A DNA stretch of 64,000 nt, from NCBI RefSeq assembly GCF_018320785.1, contig NC_054877.1:41810151-41874150 (forward strand). Reading direction: 5' to 3'. The notes under the pieces were generated by a model. That model was not told the DNA's origin. It made no database searches and was given only the letters and a program-made list of their open reading frames with translations. Shown one piece after another: positions 1 to 15,500 of this stretch. Every line of letters starts with the position of its first letter. The stretch's first letter is position 1. Both the position numbers and the translations under genes were made by a program. The stretch is from Cheilinus undulatus (taxonomy: Eukaryota; Chordata; Actinopteri; Labriformes; Labridae).

Positions 1-355
1 ATTGAAACAATGAAATGGCCAGCCCAGAGTCCAGATCTAAACCCTGTAGAGTATCTATGGAAAATCCATGGCGATGAAGTAATAACTAAGAAATCCACTA
101 CAGTTACTGAACTGTGGAAGAGACTGCAGGAAGAATGGACCAAGATCAAACCAGAGCAGTGTGAGGAACTAGTGATGTCCTGTGGGCGCAGATGTGCTGA
201 AGTCATTCAAGGCAAGAGCTTCTACACATCCTATTAATTATTTAATCCTATAACTCTAGAAAACATTGTTTAAATTTTCTCTTCTGACACTGTGGTTGCT
301 GTTTTCTCAATTTTTTCTCACCTTTTTTAACACAAAATAAAGGTTTCTGTTGAAG
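1..355 (+). mobile_element. 3' end of a Tc1/mariner element, cut by window edge
   Basis: An open frame at 10-237 encodes the C-terminal end of a Tc1-type transposase. It contains the signature SPDLNP followed by VEYLW, where the last acidic residue of the DDE triad lies, and then the usual amphipathic tail ending at a TAA. An AT-rich stretch to about 355 is probably the remaining non-coding end of the element. It lies in the intron 3' of plcd1 exon 8, in opposite orientation to that gene. The rest of the element is outside the window, so intactness cannot be judged. Confidence 0.8.
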
Positions 356-525
356 TGCCTTGGTTATCTAAAAAAAAAAAAACTAGTACAGCAGTAGTAC
401 AGCCACAGCTGATATTGTATCAAATTCTAAACAATGAAGAATAACAATATTCCAGAACAAATCAAGTACTAATAAGTCGTTCTCTAATTTTGATCTCCAT
501 TGTGCCTATGAGGAGTGGTACAAAC

Positions 526-3500
526 CTCAGGGGATGGAAAATCTGCAGGCATGCCCTCACCCAGGGGGGAGGTGACGAGTGCACTGCCCAGGATGGAGCT
601 CATGTGCTGGGCCATGACTTCCTGCTGCTCCACACTGCAGTGGTTCTCCAAAGACAGGATCACCGGGTAATCCGATGTCTGGGAGAAAAATGAAGAAAAA
701 ACAGACAACATAAGCATCACTGGACACCAGGGGCGTAGCTAGGGATTTTGGGAGAATATTACACAGGGCCCCCCTTAACCGGTTAGCCAAGAAACAAATG
801 TTGCATAATTTTTACACATACCAAAGCATTTTTATGTATTTTGAACCATAATTTATTAACAATATTTCTACTATGGTTAAACTGAACTTACTTCCATTAT
901 CTGGCAGCGTGGGACTAAACCATTTGGACATTTTTAGCAGAGGCCCCCCCAGTATTTTATTTTACCCTAGTTGATACAAATTTCAGTCTGTGGACCAATT
1001 CATTCCGGCTTTTGATTCAACAATGACAACAGCTACAAAGAAAAAATAACTGAAAACACTCTTTTCATTGCAGGCTTCTCAAGGGCCTCTCCCTACTGTG
1101 GGACCGGGCACTCAGTACCCTTTTTCCCCCCTGTGCTACGCCCATGCTGGAGACTACTTTGAAAACTGTGAAAATTTGGTGACTTAAACTGTGACTTAAA
1201 ATATTACCTTTTGTCCATGAGAAAGACCAAGACTCACTTAAAAAAGATAAAAACCCTAATAAAGGTAGGTTTAGTTTTTGTGAGGGAGACTAAAACTGGA
1301 CTATAATGTAATAGAGTTTTTGTTAGACACTCAAAGTCCATTAGTTTTGCCCAATGTGGGTAAATATGTCGAAACACAATGTATCTGTAGATCTGCCTCT
1401 CCGCTGTAAAAAGCAGGAATCCCAGGTTTTGAAGGGTGCATAGAACACACAAGACAAAGACAATGAATGTTTTGACTAAAAACTAAAGACCTTCTAAGCA
1501 CTAAAACTAGACTAAATATTGTTTTAGTTTTTCAGACTAAAACCATCACTATAAAGAATAGAAATTACTCAAGTGAGACCAAACTAATGAACGTTTTATG
1601 CTTGAGACAAAGACTAGAATGAAAAAGTGCTGTCAAAATCAACATGATTTGAAAATTTAATAGTCTCAAATCCAAACTCTGCCACTTAAATCACCTTGAA
1701 AGCGTACTCCTTGATGGCTTTGATGACATCTTTAAAGAGGATTCGGGAGGTCAGGGTGTAGCCATGGTAAATCTCTGGCTCATAGTCTGATCCGTCCCAG
1801 CAGTCCAGCTCCACACAGCGACAGCCCTTCAGCAGAGCCCTGACAGAGACACAGTTAGCTATAGAGGCTAAAGACAGTTGATGTAAAGCCCTACAATATT
1901 TGTCAAATTTGCATTAATATTTACTGCTGTGCTCACTCATTAGCTAACCCCAAATTCAATCAATGACTTGCTCTGGGACTGTCAAAAAATAAATAAATAA
2001 ATCAGGGTCAGGGTGAAAAACTAAGTTGCTTGTGTTCACACAAGCAGCTCACTCTAAAAAAAAAGAACACTGGTGGATATTTTCAGGAGTTTCAGGAGCA
2101 CTCAGGGTTACTTCAAAATTTCAGCAGGTTCTGCACACAAGGAGGGGTTTGAGCTGAACCTGTGCTGGCTTATTTGAAGATCCTAGGATTAGGACTACTT
2201 CAGTGTTCATAGTTAATAAAGTTTAAGGTCGTTTCAACTCTAAACAGACATGATAACTGAATCTGGATTTAACAGGAAGCTTTTATGACTACCCCAGGCG
2301 TTCAAAGTGCAAGTATAAAAACATTCTTAATTTCTAAGCTACTTTCGTGTCCCGAGAGTAGTGAAGTATTCAGGCAAAAAAGTTTTAAAAAACACAGAGA
2401 AACAGCAGCAGGTAGAATTTAAAAAGCCTCTGTCTAAAGCCGGGATGAGTTTTTAGCCCGTTTCCACAAAGCGGTCCAGTTTGGTTCAGTCCAGTTTTGT
2501 CTCGGTCTGGCTCATTAAACTCTGATCTTGCCCATGTTTTCTCAGCTGATGTCTGTCCAGTCTTGCTTTTTGTGACGGGATATCCATCGTAGCATATCAA
2601 TGCTACGATGCAACATGAATGTCATATGACATTAAGTTTGATGTGTGCAAGCTGAATGAGGACAACTCCCACTAAATGCCTCAGACTTGCAGGCTACGTA
2701 AACGCCAGTATGTAGTTGAGCAACAACAAACCTGTTGTAATTGTAACATTCATACGCTTAGAAAAACATCTAAGGTCAAGATTTTCCTCCTTGTTGGCAT
2801 CCAACAAACTTCTGCTTTTTGGTATCGTCTCCATTCGAGCGCTTTTTTTTTCATTTGTTGACTTCAGTGTCGCATTTATCGTTATGTCATTTCTTACTAC
2901 ATTCCTATTGGTTGTATGTCCAGGTATGTTGTTTCAGCAGTCACATTGTGAGATGGTCATCCTAAATTTCTGGCACTGTGAGAATTCTATCCCAGGCTAT
3001 CCTTGGTTGCTAGTAGGGCTGGGCAATGAATCGAAAATTAGATTTAATCGCAATATGGCCTGCTGCAATTTTCAAATCTCATAAGGTGCAATATTTCTTT
3101 GACCTGAAATTTGTGTCAAAATACCAGTTTTAAAAAGAAAAATTGCAGCAGAGATGTTATGAATTAAATACCATGCAATCATTCAGTTAACATTTTTTAG
3201 AATAGTCTAAAAAAATCCTACCTTCCTAATTTTTGTGCTCTTTTCTTATTAAACATAAGAATAACAAAAACCCTTCAATGCAATAATTCATATCCAATTT
3301 GCAATACGAGTCAAAATCATCAGAATTAGGCACTTTTAAAGAATTGTTCAGCCTTTGTTTAGGAATAAAAGAAAGTTGGGGAATAATCGCATATCAAATC
3401 GCAATTGCAGTAGTGGGAGAAAAAAATCGTAATTAGATTATTTTCCAAAATTGTTCAGCCGTAGTTGCAAGACCATGAAAATGTCCATCAGCCCAAAATG

Positions 3501-6500
3501 GCACAGTGTATACCAGGCTTTAGTTAAATTGAATCACTATTAAAAGCATGTCAACAACAAAATTAAAATTTTTATATGTTAAAGAGGCTCAGCTAGCCTC
3601 TTAGCCCAGTGCAAGACTGCTATAGATACTTGTCTCCCTTCATCTGGCTAGATGATGCTAGAATGTCTGCAGGATTGAGTAAGTTATGATACTGATTGCC
3701 TCCAAACCACGTAAATCTGTTAAACTGTGGAAAAAAACACTTTTTGCCAAGTGTAGAGAATACTCAAGGTATGTAGGAAATTTCAGAAGATAATTGCAGC
3801 GTACAGATCTATTTAGAGCTGTAAAGCACCAACTTTCTCCGTTCTCATTCATTCCTAATTCTAATGCTGTCCCCCACTTCCTGCCCCCCAACGAACACTC
3901 AGGATCACACGACTGCAAACAACCTATAGCTCCACTTCTTTTCTCTTTTTTTTCCATTTTGTTAGGGGACTAAATTCTCCTATGACTTCTCATTCACAAA
4001 TTTGTTGAGTGGAAATATTTTCACTGAAGTTTCAGTGCTGTACCTATAAACAGACAAACATGGGCTCCATGTAGGCTCATTAAAAAGTCTGGTGTACTGC
4101 AGCAATTAAAAAAGAATTAAGTCAGAGCATGATCAAACATGATTCCAAGTTTAAAAATGATCCAAGTTGTGATGAATTTGTCTTAAGAATTCACAGAATA
4201 AGACATTTATCAACCAATAGCATTTCCAAACTAGAGGCATCCTACCATTGTCAGCCTCATCATTTAGGAAAGAAAGATAAGGAGACCAAAGATGGATAAA
4301 AATCTGCAGACTGCAGTGATTATATCAGTGTATTCTCATTGTCAGCAGCTGAATCAGAAGTTGAAGGACAGATTTTACCACGCTGTATGAAAGCTGATGT
4401 TACCTGACGTATGCCTCAGTGCTGCTGGGCCCTTTGAGCTGATCCTCCATCAGGTAGGTGTTGTGTGAGGAGGAGATGAAGTAGTGGCTGAGAGGCTGGC
4501 TCATGTCCTGGTACACCTCTTTGTGATCTGAATTGAGCACCATTGTGTCTGGATGGTGCAGATACATGAGGAAGCCATCTTTGGATAGCAGCTTGTTCTG
4601 CTTGGCTGCAAGGAAACAATGAGAGACAGAGCGTCAGTGAGCGGGAAGACGTTATTTACTCAGTGAGGTCTATCTGCTGTCTGTTAAGGAAGATCTCATC
4701 TCTCTCTGCTTCTTTTATCTCAGCATCCAAAAACAGATTCTTACTAAAAAGACAGAGAGCAAACTGTTGTTTTTTGCACCTCCAGCAAAATTTTAGCTCT
4801 TCCTCAGCTGTGAAACAGGTATGCAAAACACTTTACTAACACATTACTTATTACTGAACACCAACAACACTGAAAAGACTTTCATTATACCATGGGACAG
4901 GCACTAATCTTTAGGTTAATACCTATATACCATCAAAGACAGTGCATCCTCCATCATTATGAGGGCTGTGCAATCATTCTTTTTCTCACCGTACAAGCAT
5001 TTGCAATGAAAAAACTGCAAAAGTCTGAATTTAAGTTGTCATGTTTTGATAAGCCATGCTTTACTAAACAAGTGTACATGTTACCCACAACATATGTGCA
5101 TATTTCTCAAAGGTAAAAACAACAACAAAACAATCTAAGGCTGCCTTTCCCAAACTTTAGCATGCTGTGGCCCAATCTGAGAATATAAAATAAATCTTAA
5201 AAAAAAAACAAACATTAATGAGCTGCTGCCATTTATTTTGTTTTAATCAGGCATCTGAAAAGTCACTTCATTTTTTTTAAATGCCCAGCAGACTCTTCCT
5301 AAGTTTCTGATAAATTCTCTAAATCGAGAAGCGAGCACCATAATGTCACCAGTTAATCCATCACCAGTTGAACCATGAACCCAGCTGTAGACAAAATAAA
5401 TGATGAAAAGGTGACATGAGTTAAAACTTCCAACTGTGTTTTGTTACATTGTTAGACTTAAAAACATGTTATGTATTTTGTGATCATTTAAATATGATTC
5501 TGTCTTTTTTTTTAGTTTATATGATTTTTAGTAGTTTTAAAGGACCTTTCACAGCCTACCTTCATTTATCACAGCTAGAGCTGGGCAATTAATCAAAAAA
5601 TAATCGAAACTGACATTTAGAGCCTATAAGCGACATAAACCGGCTGTGTCAATTATTTCAATTTTTCCCTTGTAATTCTCTCTCTACTAATGTACCACCC
5701 CCTTAAAAACAAACTACTGGCTGTGTAGTTACGTCATAGGTAGCCAGGTGTTGCAAGGCATGTAGCCTGCTGGAAACCCAGGAGAAGAAGTACTAGTCAT
5801 GTTACACCATCCCATCCAGTCTGCTAAAACTCAAATACAGAGCCAACTGTGCAACATGAGCAGCAAAGTTATTTTTTACTTTTCATACAACAATATAAAG
5901 AATATTTTGTTAACAAGAAATACAAGTTGTTGACCTTCTACTTTTCTTGGAAAATTTGACTTTTTACAAAAAAGATTTTCAGAACAAACACAGTAGGAGG
6001 TTTGGGGTGGATTAATCATTCATTAATCATACTCGAGGTCAAAAGTTCAATTAATAATGATTTTGATTTTTACCATAATCACCCAGCCCTAATTACACCA
6101 CTTACTGTTTTACTTAAGTTTGTTGTACATCACATATTATTCTCATTTCATGCGTAAGGATGTCAGATTTTTTTTTGACACCGTTATGCCCTTCAATACA
6201 ATGTGCTTTAAAATGACACTAGCCTAAAATTTCCCTTTTAAAAATAATCAGTGGGATTACAAAGTACTGCAGCTTTAAAGAAAATACACGTCTTAAATCA
6301 TTTTAACTAGGGCAGTCAAAAGATAACTTTTTCAATTTAAATTACACTCAGAATTTCTGTAGTTAATAGTGATTAATCACACCCTTTCACACACAATTCC
6401 ACTTTTTTGCATTTCAAACTGTTTTGTGTCATTTTGGTTATTTCACTGTCTCAAACAAAGGGTAACTGACTTCCTGTTTTTAGAGGTAGATCAAAGATTA

Positions 6501-9500
6501 CCTCTGAAATAAACTTCACAAAAAAAGGAACTTGTTATGAATTGAGTGGGAGTAAGGGAACAGAAATAAAGGTAATTTTTTTATGACATAAGATGCCAGT
6601 AACATTTGACTTGTCCACTGTGCTGTCTGTGACTTTTTCAAAGTAAAAATGAGACATGAAGGAGGAGAGGGGGACTTATTTTACATCACTGTGGCTGCAG
6701 GGAGACGCTGACACACCTTAACCAAAATGTGTTGAAAGAGACAATAACGCTCATGATAGATCAGGGTTTTTTTTAAATTGATCCTGATTAATCAAGATTA
6801 ACTCAATTAACTTTGACAGCCTTATTTCTAACCTGAAGTTGCTGCAAACCAAAGTAAGAGCAGTGATAGTCCACTGACATTTACAGGCTAGAAAACACTG
6901 ATGTCTCTCAAGTCCTTTGGTTTTCACCTCAGAACCTTTCATATGAATACATTCATTCTTTATCAGCTTAAGAGTCTTTTAGAGGATTTCATATGTAAAC
7001 CTTACAAAAGAGACACACTACATCACTAGAGTTCTACATTTTGCGAAAGATTTAGGAATAAATTCACGTCAGCCACCATTGTGTGCAACTGCACTCTGGG
7101 TAACCAAGTTTTATTGAAGATGAAGATAAGGAACCAGACACTGTAATGTTGTTGAAGGTAAGTGCAATCAGAAGGGTGTGTGAAGTAAAACAATGCAACC
7201 ATATGACATCACTACCCAGACAGCATTGCACAACAATGGCAGCCTAAATGCATAATCATTTCTTTTCTGGATGTAGAAATCTAGTGTTTTTCTTCATACA
7301 GCATACATATAAAAGGCACTAATGTTAATCTGATGAAGACTATCTGTCTAGATATGCAGAGCTCCCTTTAAAGATACAAAACTTACATTGATGTCTCTTA
7401 CTATCAGATGAGATGAAGTTACACTGTCTAAGATACATAAATACATTTTCAACACTTTAATACTAATGCTTGCTAATGTATGTGTAATTTAGACAGTGCA
7501 CAGTAGTTCCTTGTACTTTTTTAAGGTCACATATTTTACCTTTTTAAGACAGTTTATATTGGTCTCAGAGGTCCCTGAAACACTTACACATTATAGGATT
7601 TTTTCTACCCCTGTTTCAGCCCTGCTCAGAACGAGCTGTGTCTGTGGCTTTAACTGTTACTGAGCTATCTGACTCTGCCCCTGTCAGGAAACGGATGTAG
7701 CTAAATGGATGTGGCTCTCCTGATCTTGCTCTCAGCCCCCAGCTGAGAGCAAGATCAGGAGAGGAGGGCAGAGCTTTCTTCCAAGCAGGGAGGGCAAACC
7801 TAACGTGGGGCGATGCTAACTCCCCACGTGACATCATGAAGGGAAAACCTGAGAACAGCATCAGAGGCAGCAGACAGAGTCGCCCATTATCTATAGACCT
7901 TGGGAAGCATGCTGTCACTGTCCAGAAGTACCCCCCCCCCTTCATTTAACACTTGTTTGTTTATTTTTCCTGTGCTTTGGAGAAGCATGTGTGGCAGCTC
8001 ATATGATGGCTACATTATGGATCAGTGAAGTGGCAGAGGTGGTTTTAACCCAGTTTAAGGTTATCAAATTTCTGATGCCTCCTTTTTTTCCTGAATAGTA
8101 TGTATTATGAAAAGACAGAATTTGTTATCAAATAATCATTAGCATCACAAAGTACCAAAGACACTACAGATCTTTATAAGTATTAACAAAAAGCTGCCAT
8201 GAGCAGAGAAAGAGAGAGCACTGTTTCAGTCAAATGAATATCTTAACATGGTCTACTTACTAGTATGTGTGTATTTTAGAGAATTGTCATGATATCAGTA
8301 TTTCAAACTTAGAAATGATACTTGTAAAAACAGAATATCAACACCTGTTTGATATCACAGCACAAAAATTAGAAGTTCTTGGCACCCGAATAGGGTTACA
8401 TCTTTTTCTGAATTACTAAAGAATGCTAGCAAACTCTTGCACACAGTCTCAATTGCACAAATATTTTGGCTCAGTACTGAAATATTGTCAGTGTAATTAC
8501 CTATTCTCTTCTGTCAGCTATCAGGTTGCTGAATGCTGACAGCTGTAAAAAGCCTTTTCATAAGACTTGGTAGACCGTGTAACTGAATTGCCCTCTGGGA
8601 AAAACAAAGTCATCTGAATTTGTATCTGAATCTGAACTGGTTATCAAATGCGGGGTGCCTTGTGTCGTTGCACTACTAAGACAGGTATTAATATTGTTTA
8701 TTTTTCTTGCACTGTATCAAAGTCTAAAATCTTACAATCATGAAAACCTAAATCTGGACTGAGCTCAGGTAACTGCACTGTGACTCAAAACTTTATCATC
8801 TTTCTGGACTGAGTCAGTGTCTAAAAAATTGGCCATTTTTGAAGTAACAATATCTAAATTCTTCAGTGACAAGACAGTCATTACATAATAAAACTAAAAA
8901 ACCCAAAATGCAGAAGTGATTAAGAATGAATAGTGCATAAAATAACTTAAAGGACCTAGAGAATTACAGACATTGAACATTATTTTGGTTTAAGATACAG
9001 ACCGTTTTCATCAGGTTCGAACTTCTCGATGATGGCGTGTGCATCAGCCAGCGTTGCTTTCTCTCTCTGCTCCTTCATCAGGAAATCCACCAGGTTGTCA
9101 GGACCCATGGAACCTTTGGTTTTAGCATACTCTCCATAGATCACATCGATCTCCTCCCGATGGGTCAGCAGGTCATAAAAATGCTCAATCTCTTCTCCAG
9201 ACAGGTAGCCAGATTTAGACTTGTCACATTGCTGTTAGGGGGAAATCAAGTTTAAGAACTGTTTTGTATCCTTTCAACCAAGGCTTTTAATCAACAAGCT
9301 TTTTTAAAAACACATGACAGAATTTAATATACAGAACCTGTGAAAGGTATTCAACCCCTTGGATGTTTTACTCTTAATGTAAAAGTGAAAACAGATTTCA
9401 ACAATAATGTAAATGAAACAAAAATACATAGTGTGAAATAAGTGGCTGCATAAATATTCATCCCAATTAAAGTGATTAAGTGCCTAATTCAACAGATATC

Positions 9501-12500
9501 CAACCAATTGGTGCTAGTAGCCCCACAGTCAGCGAAATTAGAATCGCCTACTTTTTACAGGCGCTGAAATTCACTAAACTTTTCCAGCTAAAGTTTTCCT
9601 TTAAGCCACTTAAAACAAATTCATCTAGAATTCAAAATGGGAAAACACACAACCATACACTCATAACTCTATAATTTACATCTATTCATGAGCCTCACAG
9701 TAACAATTGTGTCTTTTTACAACTCATGAATGTATTCACACATGACTTTAACCTTAAGAAATGATTAGAAAGCTCTGAGAGCATCATCACCTGGAAAAGC
9801 TCCTCTGCATATTCATCATCCACATCGATGTTGATCAATCGTAGGAAGTTTTTGAGCTCAGACTCACTCAGCTTGTCATCTTTGTCCTTGTCTGCTTTCC
9901 TCAGGCAGCTATAGATCCAACTGGAAGGTTTTGGATGTAAGGAGCAGATGTGAATATGTATTTTGTGTGGATAAGTGTGGGCATTAATTGGGTTTAACAG
10001 TTTGTATTTAGATATAGAAGGTATGGAAATACGATGTCACATGATCTAAAGACATACAAGTACAGATGAGAAGCAAAGTCATTGACATGCATCAGTGTGT
10101 AAGTGGTTACAAAGCCATTTCTAAGGCTTTAGGACTCCAGCAAACCACAATAAGAGCCACTAGCCACAAATGAAGAAACTAGGAACACTGGTGAACCTTC
10201 CAAGGATTGAAGGACCTACCAAAATTACACATCAACGACTCATCCATGAGGTCAAAAAGAACTCAGAGAAACATCTAAAGACCTGCAGGCCTCACTTGAC
10301 TCAGCTAAGCTCAGTGTTCATGATTCAACAATAAGGAAGAGGCATAAATGGTATCCATGGGAAAGAGTTCCAAGGCCAAAACCACTGCTGACCAAAAAGA
10401 AGACAAAGGCTTGTCAAAAACATTGAAGTGTGACAAATATGCAAAAGAAAAAAAAAAAAAATCAGGAAAGGGGCAAAAACTTTTTCAAAAGTTCAATAAT
10501 TACCATATTACTATATAACAAAACATAATATCAACATATGACATGTATTCTATATTGTTTCTAATGCTTTCCTGCACCGCTAATCTTTCATTCTTGTACA
10601 TTTTAATCAGTTACATCTCCTGACCCTGTCGGCTCCTCAGTATAACGCTCCTCTGTCATGTTAAGGATACTGCTCCGTCTTCTGCTGCCGGGTCAGGTTG
10701 CTGATGCTCTTTAACATTTTCTCCAGACTGTTCACCCACTGCTTGGCCTCCTCCTCCGAGCTGGCGATCAGGTCTAGAGTCTTGCGTCGGCCCTTAAACA
10801 TGATGGAGAAGCAGCGGCCCTCCACTTGTTCCTCTGTGTTCTTCCTCAGGCCCTCCGACTGACGGCCCAACCGCACCGCCGAGATGTCATCGAGTGAAAC
10901 TGAAGGCAGGAGGGGAGTTTAAATGTTACTTTATACTTCTATAATCTGTCAATTCATTTGATAGAGTTGTGTGGGACATGAAGTTTGTGCTGCAGAAACA
11001 TTGCAGTTCTGAGGTAATTTTGGTACTTTCATGTGTCACTGGCATGCCTGCTTTGTAAACACAAGCCTGCTGTTTACAGTTTGCGAAAGTCACATTAGAA
11101 GTTTTAGGGCAATGAAACAGCAGTGTTTCAAACATCTGCATTTTTACTGAAATTAGTCGTTGCTAATGTGTTAAAATTAGGGAAGACTGACCTTTTTAAA
11201 ACACTTTAAAACCTATTTAATTGCCATTTCCTTTAACTGGCACTTCTACTGTTATTTTTTTGCACAGCTTATGCTCATATCTATGGCCATTCCTCCTTTA
11301 TTTTACGTATTTTGTTCTTCGGTTTATTCATGTTTAGACTTTTTGGTGCCTGACTTGTTTGTGCTTACAATTATGTCTTGTTTTCCTGCAATCAGTATAC
11401 GTGAGTGGAGTAAACTGGGTTGAAAACAAATTAAAGACCTTTTTAATAAAAGCATGAAAATAAAGTAATTTATTCAAGTAGGAACATGGTACAAGATCCC
11501 TAATACAGACTTCTTCAAATATTTACAAAGATGAAATGCCGTCCTTGGACTTATCAAAACAAATGTGTTAATATTTATCTGGAGTTGAAAATGTCTTTCT
11601 GTCCTTGGCAGTAATCAAGGTAAATAGCAGAATTTTATGAAACATTATCCAAAGGCAGTCATTTCTCATTTTTTTCAGTAGTCAAGAGTCGGAAAAAGGA
11701 TTTGGGGATGGAATCTGATGAAAACACTTGATAACACATTTTTAAAAATACATATTATCCATTTACAAGTGAAAAAAATAGAGAAGCAAGCTTTAAATTC
11801 TTACTTCATCTCTATGTTACTACATTAGGAATGCATAAAATATCCAGAAATATTTCCCCAAACTGTCCTACAAGTAAAACTAAAGAGGGAACATTTACGC
11901 ATCTTTTTGGCATTGTGGTTTGTTGAGGAGTTCAATTTATTATTTCACAAAATCAATATCAATATTTCTTTTATTCAAAACCCTGTGTTTATTTGCTAAA
12001 TATTAAACCAGTTTTTCAAATAGATAAGCAAAAATGTTGACTGTCAACTACTATGACATATTTGCAAAGATTTTTTTTTCTTAACATGGAAAAATGAATT
12101 TTCCCTGACCTTTAAGATATTTCTAGATCAAATTTCAGAATCCCTTGGAGAGATTGACTTCAGAAAAACATAACCAAGGCCACATTTTTAAGACCTCTGG
12201 CTCCATTTAGTAATATGCTTGGACAACCTCCCGAGAGACGTTTTATAATCAATGTGGTGAAGTGAAGAAATAAATCTCCCTGTTTTTGTATCTGCTGTTT
12301 TGTTTTGTGCAGGTTTTTGTATGCACAAATATATTTCCACAAGCCTGAATTTATTTTTTGTTTCTTTTTTAAGTATTTTGTAATATTATTCTTTTTTTTA
12401 ATGATTGTTTATGTATTTAGAAAGAGGTTGGGAATATGTGGGTGGGAGTTGGTGTATGCTTTTTTGTATGCTGGCTGATGTACATATGGTGAAAATAATA

Positions 12501-15500
12501 AAATATATGAAAAATAACAAAATAAAAGATGTCTTGTTTTAGTTTGAATCACCTGGACTTGTTTTAAGTTACACGTTTAGTTTTATAGCCTTCTAAACTA
12601 CTTATCACATACAAATGTCTCTGTAAAAATGTAATACAGTGTTAGAACTGTTAGTGTCTTTAAGGGCTGAAAATTCTTAAATAAGGTGACTAAAATAAAG
12701 ACATAATTCTGCCTCAGTTATCAGACAGTGACTGAATGAAGAGTTAATTTAAAACCTCTCCTCCTGTCCCTATAAAAAAAATCACTATCAGATAAACACA
12801 CCCATAAAGCAGATCGCTGCTGTCAGGAAGAACCCAGGTGTGTGTGATAATTAACAAGGTCAGACAGAAATATTACTTTATGGCTATGATTCACTTTTAT
12901 AATCCATGGATTTAAACCCACCTAGAGATTAAGATATTAAAGACATTTTTGTGGGAACACAAGTTGGATGTTAAGTCATAATTGTAAGTTGTGTAAAGAG
13001 GTGATATGAGATGTTTGTCCCCCACAACACCAGACAATTGTGTGTAGTTTTTCTAGAGAGTCTCACACACATGTAGGTGGGGTGCTGGGAAAGCACTCAC
13101 AGGTATGCTTTCTCCTGAAGGTTTTCTTCGACTCGTGCCACATGGTTTTGCAGTCCTCCTGCAGTCTAAAATAGCGGGTCTTCTTCCAGTGCTGGGAGCG
13201 GACCTTCAGGAGGTCTCCTCCCTGCAGGAGGAACTGAAGATCCCGATCGCTCTCCATGCCTGGGAAACAGAAAAACAGGTTAAATATCTGCATCATCTCC
13301 TATTCACAGGATCCATTCTCACACTTTGACCCTGCTCTTTTTAGCATGCATCTCACCGGGAGTTAATGACAAAAATGCCCGACTTTATAAAGTTTCAACA
13401 CAGGCGACAGTCACACCAACAACAAACACACTGACCCTGGTTAACCTCTTGGTAACATCTGTTTCAAATCACCATCGAAGCAGAGCAGCCTACCTAGGAT
13501 ATCCACATTCATTTGTACCACCTTCTGGCTTTGAGCATGGCGCCCTAATTCCTGAGATCTGCTGAGTTCTGGTTGTCTTTTTATGCAGTGCATGTTGCCC
13601 TGATGTGCCGACCCGCTACCACGGTGTCTACAGGGTCGGCTGTATGTTTGGTCAATGGTTCACGCCTCTGATTCACAGCCGTTAGGAACGACCACAGTAC
13701 ATGAGGGCGTGAACATCCCTGTCAAAGTTCACTTCTCCTCTGTCAGCTGACTGCCAAACACGTACCATATTTTTACGACCACAAATGTGTTCATGTCTCG
13801 GCAGGTGGTGGTGGAAACAGCTCCTACTGCCCTATTTGTGCTCATTTGCCCATTTCAGGAAACCGTTTGGCTTTGGAAACCGTTACCTCCCATTCACGGG
13901 GAGCTGGAATAGCGGTAAAAAATAATTTCTGAACACACAACATACAAAGGCTCAACTAAGTTAAAGACAAAAAATATCTAACGACCTCTTGAGTGAACAG
14001 ACTTCACCTGTGATTTCACGCAGAAACATAACCAAAACTAAACGATGGCTGAAAGTCGAAAAAAAACCTTTGCTGACTTACTTAATGAGATTTTTTGGGC
14101 TAATTTGTAAATAGTACGCCATAAAGGTTCAAGGTTGTAACTTGTAGGCGTAGATACAGCGAGCCAGTTTACTTTAGAAAAATAAAACGCATAATTTTCA
14201 TTGTTCATGATGTTTTATTCTTTACAATAAAGAGCTTGTGAATACACCCAAGTAGGAGGAACTGTCGAATTTGGGAAATCGGAGCATGTGAGGAGTACGT
14301 GAATGCAACTATGTTTTAAGATACTCCAACCACGGATTACCCTGATAGTTACCGAATAATTAATAAGTTAATATCTAGCTTAAAAACACGGTTGACGGAC
14401 ACCGACGTTAGCTTCGAGGAACGGAATGGCAGCATACTTTTAAAATGTGACTACAAGAGTTCACTGCTTTGCGACATATATGTTAAAAAATAATGATATT
14501 CTAATGGTTGTCTCCAGAGGTTTGTCCAATTCCTTCTACAGTCTATGCTCCAGAGGCGGAGACAGGAGAGTTCAGTATCAGAGGCTAATGGTAGCCAACG
14601 GGTAGTGATGGGAATTCCGCTCCTTTTTAGTGATGTGTGTCATTTGGCTCAGTTTAGCAACAAGAGCTCTTTTGGCTTCTGAACGGCCCTTCATTTAGTA
14701 CCAGTTAGGCTTAATTTAACCTGTAAAATTTGGAATTAACTTGAAATAATTGATATTTATGCCAGCATTAATCCAATTATGCTTGATTTTTCAAAAATAA
14801 TGAAAATATTGTGATTATATCTGACAACCTGCCCACACACACACACACACCCATACTCACACACTTAAAAACTCTCCATAATGTAACTGGCAAAAATACA
14901 AGAATTTCATGCATGGGCCTATAGTGGGTAAATGGTTGAATCTGAATCTGATGGAATAAAAAATGTCAAATTTCACTAGATTTCTTCAAATTGAAATTCT
15001 GACATTAGAGAATGCATGAATTTATGCTGCAATGACAGTAAGATTAAAAAAAATATGGTTTTAATGGAAGAATTTTTGCCTGGAAGATGTCCAGAGGGTA
15101 TATCTGACACTACGTAAAAAATACTAATTCAATCAAATCTATTTTGTTGCCAATCTTTGACTCATCCAACACTCTTATCAGCACCAAAGCCCCACCTTTC
15201 TACTATTATATGGAAAATAATCTGCTTTTTGTGTTTTGTTTTGTTTGTTTCCACCATTCATTTTATGGAGAATAATTAACTTTTTGTGTTTTTTTTCTTT
15301 TTTTTTTTGTAGTAAAAAATAAAAGATGTCAAATAATCAAACTGGCATTTAAAGGGTTAAAATTCTGAGAATTATTGAATGTTTGGTGGTTTTGAGTAGG
15401 TCTGAAGTTGTTAAAGAGATTTATGAAAAAAGTAGAAAAAATATTGATGTACAGTGATTTAATGGCAGTTTTTTGTGCACGCACATTTTTGCTTGAAGGT

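Noticed and set aside
2716..3084. 122-codon plus-strand frame in plcd1 intron 6
   Set aside because: Runs into the hAT-like element at 3014 and shows no domain or conserved motif.
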